DNA from: Betaproteobacteria bacterium Ga0074130
Lineage (GTDB): Bacteria; Pseudomonadota; Gammaproteobacteria; Burkholderiales; Rhodocyclaceae
Assembly (NCBI GenBank): GCA_001464495.1
Contig: LNDZ01000006.1
Span: 1 to 64,000, forward strand
Direction: 5' to 3'
DNA: 64,000 nt
Of this stretch, positions 58,472 to 64,000 are shown one piece after another. Made by a program: the position numbers and the translations under genes. Within the stretch, counting starts at the first letter, position 1, and each line of letters starts with the position of its first letter. The notes under the pieces were generated by a model. The model was not told the DNA's origin. It did no database searches and worked only from the letters and a program-made list of their open reading frames with translations.

Positions 58472-60295
58472 ACCACGCAGCGGGCTGAAAGCCGCTGCTA
58501 GGAGGGTCTGGGTATAAGCATGCTGCGGGTGCGCCAACACATCATCGGCGCTGCCGTACTCGACAATGCGGCCCTTGTACATCACCGCCACCTCATCAGC
58601 CAGATAGTCCACCACCGCCATGTTGTGGGTGATGAACAGATACGCCAGCCCCAGCTTTTGCTGCAAGTCATGCAGCAGATTGATGATCTGCGCCTGCACC
58701 GATACATCCAGCGCACTGGTGGGCTCATCGCAAATCAGCAGCTTTGGATTCACGGCCAGCGCACGCGCAATGGCAATGCGCTGACGTTGCCCGCCCGAGA
58801 ATTCGTGCGGATAACGCGTAGCCATGTCAGCGCGTAAGCCCACCTGCTCCAGCAGCTCGGCAATTCGCTCTGCCATGTTTTCTGTTTGTCCAAGCGCCTG
58901 CATGCCTTCGGCAATGATGGCGCCGATGCGTAAGCGCGGATTGAGCGACGAAAACGGGTCCTGAAACACCATCTGTGCTTGTGCGCGCAGCGGTTGCAGT
59001 GCAGCACCAGTGAGGCCAGTGATCTCCTGCCCGCCTAGCGTCACGCTCCCACCCGTCGGTGCAATCAGCTGCAGAATCGCCTTACCGGCGGTTGTCTTGC
59101 CGCAGCCCGACTCGCCCACCAAGGCCAACGTGCGGCCGGCAGCGAGTGAGAAAGAAATACCATCCACCGCCGGCACATGGCCCACCGTCCGCTGCAACAA
59201 GCCCTTGCGAATCGGGAAGTGAACCTGCAGGTCGCGCACTTCGAGCAGCGGGCCTGAGGATGCAACACGAGGCTCCTCCACAAGCGCTGTAGGTGCAGAC
59301 ATGATGACGGTATTCAAACCCACCTGCTGCGGGTCGAACAGATGACAACGCACCTGCTGTGCACCCGCCATCCCAAACCATTCGGGCAAGGTGTTGCCGC
59401 AATGATCCAATGCCTCACTGCAACGCGGCGTGAAACGACAACCGGTATGTTTTACATCAAGCGCCGGTACCAATCCCGGTATGGTCGCCAGTCTTTGTCC
59501 TCGCCCGGCACGCTCAGGCAGAGCAGCAAACAACTTGCGTGAATACGGATGCGCTGGGTTGGCGAAGAACTGCTCGCGTGGTGCCACCTCGACCAATTGC
59601 CCGGCATACATCACGCCCACGTGATCAGCCATGCGTTCGACCACACCCAGGTCATGGGTGATCAGCAACATGCCCATGCCGCGCTCGAGCTGCAGTTCTT
59701 TGAGCAGATCGAGCACCTGCGCCTGCAAGGTCACATCCAGTGCGGTAGTCGGTTCGTCGGCAATCAACAATTCGGGCTCGCCCGCCAAGGCCATGGCAAT
59801 CATGGCACGCTGCTTCATGCCGCCGGAAAGCTGGAAGGGGTATTCATCAAGACGCCGTTCGGCCTCGGGCAACCCCACTGCCTCCAGCAACTCACGCGCA
59901 CGCTGCCGTGCAGGTCCACCGCGCAAACCGAGGTGCAGATCCAGCACCTCTTCGATCTGCCGACCAATGCTCATTACCGGGTTCAGGCTAGTAGCGGGCT
60001 CCTGAAAAATCATGCCTATGCCGCCACCGCGCACCGCGCGCATCTCCGCTTCGGTCAGGGCCAGCAACTCCTCATCGCCGTACGTCACGCCACCGGCGGT
60101 CAATCGCGCCGCTGGGGGCAACAGGCGCATCACGGCCAATGCCGTCATTGATTTACCGCAGCCAGACTCACCCAACAGCGCAAATGTCTCGCCCGGCTTG
60201 ATCTCGAAAGACACGTCATCCACCGGCCGCCCAGCACCAATTTGTACCGAGAGATGATTGACGCGCAGCAGTGGCTTGCTATTCAAGGCGCTCAT
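58463..60295 (-). CDS. peptide ABC transporter, dual ATP-binding protein (YejF-like)
   Basis: A 610-residue cytoplasmic protein with two fused ABC domains of the oligopeptide/dipeptide type. First: GESGCGKSMTALA, LSGGMKQRAMIAMAL, LLIADEPTTALD. Second: GESGCGKTTAGKA, FSGGQRQRIAIARAL, LLICDEPTSALD. An oligopeptide-type C-terminal motif lies between them (HTGCRFTPRCSEALDHC). It energises the two permeases encoded upstream; its ATG overlaps the stop of the second permease (ATGA). Confidence 0.93.
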   Translation of the reverse strand: MSALNSKPLLRVNHLSVQIGAGRPVDDVSFEIKPGETFALLGESGCGKSMTALAVMRLLPPAARLTAGGVTYGDEELLALTEAEMRAVRGGGIGMIFQEPATSLNPVMSIGRQIEEVLDLHLGLRGGPARQRARELLEAVGLPEAERRLDEYPFQLSGGMKQRAMIAMALAGEPELLIADEPTTALDVTLQAQVLDLLKELQLERGMGMLLITHDLGVVERMADHVGVMYAGQLVEVAPREQFFANPAHPYSRKLFAALPERAGRGQRLATIPGLVPALDVKHTGCRFTPRCSEALDHCGNTLPEWFGMAGAQQVRCHLFDPQQVGLNTVIMSAPTALVEEPRVASSGPLLEVRDLQVHFPIRKGLLQRTVGHVPAVDGISFSLAAGRTLALVGESGCGKTTAGKAILQLIAPTGGSVTLGGQEITGLTGAALQPLRAQAQMVFQDPFSSLNPRLRIGAIIAEGMQALGQTENMAERIAELLEQVGLRADMATRYPHEFSGGQRQRIAIARALAVNPKLLICDEPTSALDVSVQAQIINLLHDLQQKLGLAYLFITHNMAVVDYLADEVAVMYKGRIVEYGSADDVLAHPQHAYTQTLLAAAFSPLRGAA

Positions 60296-61650
60296 GCTGC
60301 TCTCCCACGCGGGTCAAACGCATCGCGCACCACATCGGCAAACAGGTTTGCCGCCAGCACCAACACGAACATGAAACAGAAGGCTGAAATCAGCGACCAC
60401 CACACCATGGGTTCGCGTGCCAGCTCCATGCGAGCGGCGTTGATCATGGTGCCGAAACTGATGGTGCTCGGATCAACGCCAATGCCGACGTAAGACAGCA
60501 CAGCCTCGGCCAGCACCAGCCCGGAGAAGTCCATCACCACAGAAATCATCACGATATGCATGACATTCGGCAGGATGTGCCGCGCCATGATGCTGAAGCC
60601 GGACACCCCAAATGCCCGCGCGGCCTGCACAAATTCAAGCTCGCGCAACTTCAGTGTTTCTGCACGCAGCAACCGACACAACCCCGTCCAACTCGTAATA
60701 CCCATGATCAGGCAGAGCGACAACAAGCGCGCATCCGCACGTTCGGCCGCGGTGGCGAACCACTCTGGGTGCGCATCAATCACCACCTGCATCATGAGGA
60801 TTGCAGCGGCTATCAGCAGCACACCCGGAATCGAATTCAGCACCGTGTACACGTACTGGATCAGATCATCAATCCAGCCACCCTTGTAACCGGCGAGAAT
60901 GCCGAGCAGCAAGGCTGCTGGCAACATGGCAAGCGTGGTCAAAGTGCCGATCATCAGCGCCGTGCGTATGCTCTTCAGCGTCAAATACAGCACGTCGTTG
61001 CCCACCTTGTCCGTGCCGAAGACATGGTAGTAAGGCATCAGCGCCAGCACCACACTGACAATCACGACAATGCCGGCCAATGTCCAGATCAGTGCATTCC
61101 AGGCAAACCACGGCGCGCGTGGCTGTGCATAGCGACGGATCACAAACGCCAGAAAGCCCCATATCGATAGCCCGGCAATCAGGCCGAAGGTTGCACGCTC
61201 ACGTACATCCGCCTCGCTCAGCGCCGGATCAGCCAAGTGACTGCCACCAAACTTGAGCCGTGGGTAGTCACGGCCTTGGCCGTCTGCGCGACTTTCCTTG
61301 GCGAACAGATGCGTTGCCAGCGGCGCAGAGTAGGTTTTCTCGGTATTCGTTTTTTGCTTCGACAGCAAGGCATCGAGCGCGGATTTCACCTCAACCGCAT
61401 ATTGCACGGTTGCTCCAGCATCGGCACCGGGCTGCGCTGGTAGACGCTCACGGTAATGCACTGAATCCAGCAGCGCCACCAACACAAAGCACACCAGCAC
61501 GGTTGCCGCCGCCACACCCGAACGGCTCGCGCCCACCTGCCGCCACGACGCAGCCAATTGCGGAGAACGGTAAGCCCACCAAGCACCGCCAATGCAAATA
61601 GCCACCAGCAGGAAGAACAGCAGATCAGACCAGAGCAGGACAAATTTCAT
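60292..61650 (-). CDS. peptide ABC transporter permease (YejE-like) with extended N-terminal region
   Basis: A 452-residue permease. The C-terminal 290 residues carry the binding-protein-dependent transport fold with an EAA-type loop (ELEFVQAARAFGVSGFSIMARHILPN). The N-terminal part is unusual: two early membrane helices (about 5-25 and 45-65), then about 95 mostly periplasmic residues with Lys/Ala/Ser content, before the core. It follows the YejB-like permease by 18 bases. Confidence 0.88.
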   Translation of the reverse strand: MKFVLLWSDLLFFLLVAICIGGAWWAYRSPQLAASWRQVGASRSGVAAATVLVCFVLVALLDSVHYRERLPAQPGADAGATVQYAVEVKSALDALLSKQKTNTEKTYSAPLATHLFAKESRADGQGRDYPRLKFGGSHLADPALSEADVRERATFGLIAGLSIWGFLAFVIRRYAQPRAPWFAWNALIWTLAGIVVIVSVVLALMPYYHVFGTDKVGNDVLYLTLKSIRTALMIGTLTTLAMLPAALLLGILAGYKGGWIDDLIQYVYTVLNSIPGVLLIAAAILMMQVVIDAHPEWFATAAERADARLLSLCLIMGITSWTGLCRLLRAETLKLRELEFVQAARAFGVSGFSIMARHILPNVMHIVMISVVMDFSGLVLAEAVLSYVGIGVDPSTISFGTMINAARMELAREPMVWWSLISAFCFMFVLVLAANLFADVVRDAFDPRGRAA

Positions 61651-61668
61651 AGGTGTGTGTCCCCGGCC

Positions 61669-62646
61669 TTAGCTCAGACGAATCCGAGGATCAACCAAGG
61701 TGTAGGAAATATCCGTCAGCCACAGGCCAACGATATACAACACCGACCCGATGAAAACCATGGCGCGCACCACGGCAAAGTCCTGCGCGTTGATGGCATC
61801 AATGGTGTAACTGCCCAGCCCCGGAATACCGAAGAAAGACTCGATCAACAGGCTGCCAAGGAACAGCGACGGGATCACCACCACTACGCCCGTCAAAATT
61901 GGAATCATGGCGTTCTTGAGCACATGGCGGAACAGCACTGCCAGCTCGGACAAGCCTTTGGCGCGGGCAGTGCGCACGTAGTCGCGGTTGCTCTCTTCCA
62001 GAAAGATCGTGCGATACCAGCGCGCCGCACCACCCAAGCCACCAATTACGCTAATGACCACGGGCAGGATCAGGAAGCGCGTGGCATCCAGCCCGCTGCC
62101 CAGCCCGGAGATCGGCACCAGATGCCAAACCTTGCTGATCAGCCACTGGCCGCCAATGATGTAGAACAAACTGGAAATCGACATCATCGCCACGCACAGC
62201 ACTACCCCCGCAAAATCGAGATAGGTGGCGCGGAAAAACACCAGCAGCAAGGCAAACGAAATGGCAGACCACAGTCCAAGGATAAATACAGGAATGGCAA
62301 TCGCCAGCGACGGCCCCATGCGCGTGCGAATTTCATTCAGGATGTCCCGGCCATCATCGGCTTGCCCAAACTCGAAAGCGAACATCGAGAGGGACTTCTC
62401 AAAGAAGATGGTGTTCGTGACCTTGTCAGTGCCGGGCGCTGGGGCATTCCAAAGCAAGGGCTTGTCGTAACCGCGCTCGACCTTCCATTTCTCAATGGCC
62501 TCTGGCGTCACCCGCTTAGCGCCAAGCTGCATACGTGCCATGTCATCGGGTGTGTTCACCACGAAGAACAGGACGAAGGTGAGTAGATTCACCCCGATCA
62601 ATATGGGAAGCGCATACAGGAAGCGCCGGATCAGGTAAGTCAGCAT
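61669..62646 (-). CDS. peptide ABC transporter permease (YejB-like)
   Basis: A 325-residue permease with LTYLIRRFLYALPILIGVNLLTFVLFF at the start, a large periplasmic loop (about residues 30-105) and the EAA region (SNRDYVRTARAKGLSELAVLFRHVLKNA). ATG 62644-62646 is used; the frame upstream overlaps the divergent AEC gene. No substrate-binding protein gene is adjacent, unlike yejA in E. coli. Confidence 0.9.
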   Translation of the reverse strand: MLTYLIRRFLYALPILIGVNLLTFVLFFVVNTPDDMARMQLGAKRVTPEAIEKWKVERGYDKPLLWNAPAPGTDKVTNTIFFEKSLSMFAFEFGQADDGRDILNEIRTRMGPSLAIAIPVFILGLWSAISFALLLVFFRATYLDFAGVVLCVAMMSISSLFYIIGGQWLISKVWHLVPISGLGSGLDATRFLILPVVISVIGGLGGAARWYRTIFLEESNRDYVRTARAKGLSELAVLFRHVLKNAMIPILTGVVVVIPSLFLGSLLIESFFGIPGLGSYTIDAINAQDFAVVRAMVFIGSVLYIVGLWLTDISYTLVDPRIRLS

Positions 62647-62749
62647 GGCAGGCAGTTTAACGCGGCTTGGCGCAATGCTGTAGCCCGGAATAAACGGGAA
62701 AAGCCCTGTCAGGCCGCCATCCCGGCCAGCACCTTGGGGTGGCGGTATC

Positions 62750-63718
62750 ATGTCACCTGATTACAGCCGGATCACGCCCTTGTTCGACACCTTCACCCAT
62801 CACGCCGCCCTTGCCACCCCGCTCTTCCTCTTGGTGCTGGTCGGTTATGGTCTGATGCGGTTTGGCGACTGGCCCAGCAGCGTGGCCGATGCCCTGTCGC
62901 GCTTTGTGTTCAGCGTGGCCATGCCGACCCTGCTGTTCAACCTGATGAGCGACTTTTCCAAGCTGCCGCCCGTCGATGCGCGCCTCTTGATTGCCTATTT
63001 CGGCGGTTGCCTGCTTTCCTTCATCCTCGCCCGCCTGATTGCCTGGAAAGTGTTTGGTCTGGATGGCGTAGGCCAGTCGGTCTTTGCCCTCGGCGGCATC
63101 TTCTCAAACAACGTGCTGTTGGGCATCCCACTCGCCAAGCTCACACTGGGCGATGACGCCCTCCCCTCGGCGGCGCTGGTCATCACCTTCAATGCGCTGA
63201 CGCTATGGACCATGGTGACTATCTCTGTTGAATGGGCACGCAACGGGTCGCTCTCGCTCAAGGGTTTTGGCAAGACCACGCTGAACATCCTCAAAAACCC
63301 GCTTGTCTCGGGCATCTTGCTCGGTGTGGCGTTTGGCATGACGGGCCTGACCTTGCCCCACCTGATCAAAGAGCCACTGAATCTGATCTCCAGCGCGACC
63401 ATGCCACTCGCGCTAATCGCGCTGGGCATGGGGCTGGCCGAATACGGCATCAAACAAGGCTGGCAAATCAGTGCTGGCATCACCTTCGTCAAACTGGTTG
63501 TGCAGCCGCTCACCGTCTGGGCAATTGCCGTCATGATTGGCCTGCCCACGCTAGAGACGCGCACCGTCGTGCTACTGGCCTCGATCTCCACCGGCGTCAA
63601 TGTCTACCTCATGTCGCGCCAGTTCAAGGCCATTGAAGGCCCGGTGGCGTCCGCACTGGTGCTGACCACCATCATTGCGGCACTAACCGTGCCCTTGCTC
63701 CTCACCCTGACTGGCTAA
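62750..63718 (+). CDS. AEC family (auxin efflux carrier-like) transporter
   Basis: A 322-residue protein with about ten membrane helices (PLFLLVLVGYGLMRFGDWP; FSVAMPTLLFNLM; GGIFSNNVLLGIPLAKLTLG; NPLVSGILLGVAFGMTGL). Family members export or import small organic acids such as malate, but the substrate here is unknown. Divergent from the ABC operon. The next gene starts 1 base after its stop. Confidence 0.88.
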   Translation: MSPDYSRITPLFDTFTHHAALATPLFLLVLVGYGLMRFGDWPSSVADALSRFVFSVAMPTLLFNLMSDFSKLPPVDARLLIAYFGGCLLSFILARLIAWKVFGLDGVGQSVFALGGIFSNNVLLGIPLAKLTLGDDALPSAALVITFNALTLWTMVTISVEWARNGSLSLKGFGKTTLNILKNPLVSGILLGVAFGMTGLTLPHLIKEPLNLISSATMPLALIALGMGLAEYGIKQGWQISAGITFVKLVVQPLTVWAIAVMIGLPTLETRTVVLLASISTGVNVYLMSRQFKAIEGPVASALVLTTIIAALTVPLLLTLTG

Positions 63719-63719
63719 G

Positions 63720-64000
63720 ATGACATCCATGTTGCTCCTACGCACACTCGCCATTCGTCAACTTGAAGCGGCCCATCAAGGCAGTCCGCTCATGGAGCGC
63801 GCTGGTTTAGCGGCGGCAGATCTTGCTGGCGAGCTGGTGCTTGATCGCTGCGGCGCCATTCTTGTTGTTGCCGGTGGCGGTAACAATGGTGGCGATGCGT
63901 ATGTCTGTGCGCGTCACCTCAAAGCGCGTGGTCACAGCGTTATGGTTGCCAGCCCTGCCGCCACACAGCCACTGCCACCCGATGCCGAGGCTGCCCGCAA
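63720..64000 (+). CDS. nnr: NAD(P)H-hydrate epimerase (YjeF N-terminal domain), 3'-truncated by window edge
   Basis: The first 93 codons of a YjeF-type NADHX repair gene. The N-terminal domain is clear from LRTLAIRQLEAAHQGSPLMERAG and the motif VVAGGGNNGGDAYVCARHL, the epimerase nucleotide-binding loop. The bifunctional dehydratase domain, if present, lies outside. ATG at 63720 follows the AEC stop by one base; ATG 63729 is an alternative. Confidence 0.85.
   Translation, partial: MTSMLLLRTLAIRQLEAAHQGSPLMERAGLAAADLAGELVLDRCGAILVVAGGGNNGGDAYVCARHLKARGHSVMVASPAATQPLPPDAEAAR

Noticed and set aside
61558-62586. Plus-strand open frame (342 codons) opposite the ABC permeases
   Set aside because: Shadow of the two permease genes; the product is His/Gln/Asn-rich with no membrane or domain pattern.

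Overview
The window is a gene-dense, moderately GC-rich stretch of a betaproteobacterial chromosome. The evidence for this group is a DUF2863 protein, a TrpS with a large insert, the rimP-nusA-infB-rbfA-truB block, and the gloB/yafS-rnhA-dnaQ arrangement. A Neisseriales-like host is my best guess, but the genus cannot be fixed from sequence reading alone. Almost everything is single-copy housekeeping DNA. I saw no rRNA, tRNA, CRISPR array, complete IS element or prophage.

Layout. 1-2.8 kb: a guaB gene cut by the window edge and broken by an internal deletion/frameshift, then rnfH, ratA, smpB and dksA. 2.9-12.4 kb (minus strand): the translation/RNA-decay block rimP-nusA-infB-rbfA-truB-murI-rpsO-pnp, with the glutamate racemase gene murI inserted between truB and rpsO. 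12.6-17.2 kb (minus): a site-2 protease, trpS, scpA, scpB and rluB. 17.3-20.5 kb: a membrane-anchored J-like protein, a YciO protein, a PHP phosphoesterase and an alpha/beta hydrolase. 20.5-24.1 kb: the most interesting region, a RiPP metallophore (HvfABCD/bufferin-type) operon headed by a zinc-finger anti-sigma factor gene and divergent from its probable ECF sigma factor. 24.1-36 kb: gcvH, a bactofilin, a frameshifted His-rich secreted protein, a queuosine-precursor transporter, a diguanylate cyclase, ettA, methyltransferases, slyX, an S4 protein, a CopD-like protein, a DOPA-type dioxygenase, an ACP phosphodiesterase and an HDOD protein. 36-48 kb: a gamma carbonic anhydrase, a trypsin-like protease with a SIMPL protein, feoAB with a Cys-rich partner, ftsB-eno-pyrG, and a Pit phosphate transporter with its DUF47 partner. 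48-56 kb: dadA, msrB, yciB, then a patch (about 50.5-53.8 kb) with signs of gene gain: a NYN/LOTUS gene, an FkbM methyltransferase bracketed by bolA and a decayed copy of its 3' end, and an AT-rich orphan membrane protein. 53.8-64 kb: dnaQ, rnhA, yafS, gloB, mltD, a Yej-type peptide ABC transporter without a binding-protein gene, an AEC transporter and the start of an NAD(P)HX repair gene.

How parts work together. In the hvf operon a secreted precursor with eight Cys in EGKCG/EAKCG repeats would be modified by the DUF692 (MNIO) oxidase and its DUF2063 partner. A DoxX membrane protein completes the set, and a sigma/anti-sigma pair probably controls it. A hairpin plus U-run between the precursor and enzyme genes could favour precursor over enzyme. 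Iron uptake (feo) carries a plausible Fur box over its -10 element.

Two coding regions (guaB and the His-rich protein) carry indels that break the frame. Both should be checked as possible sequencing or assembly errors before being taken as true pseudogenes.
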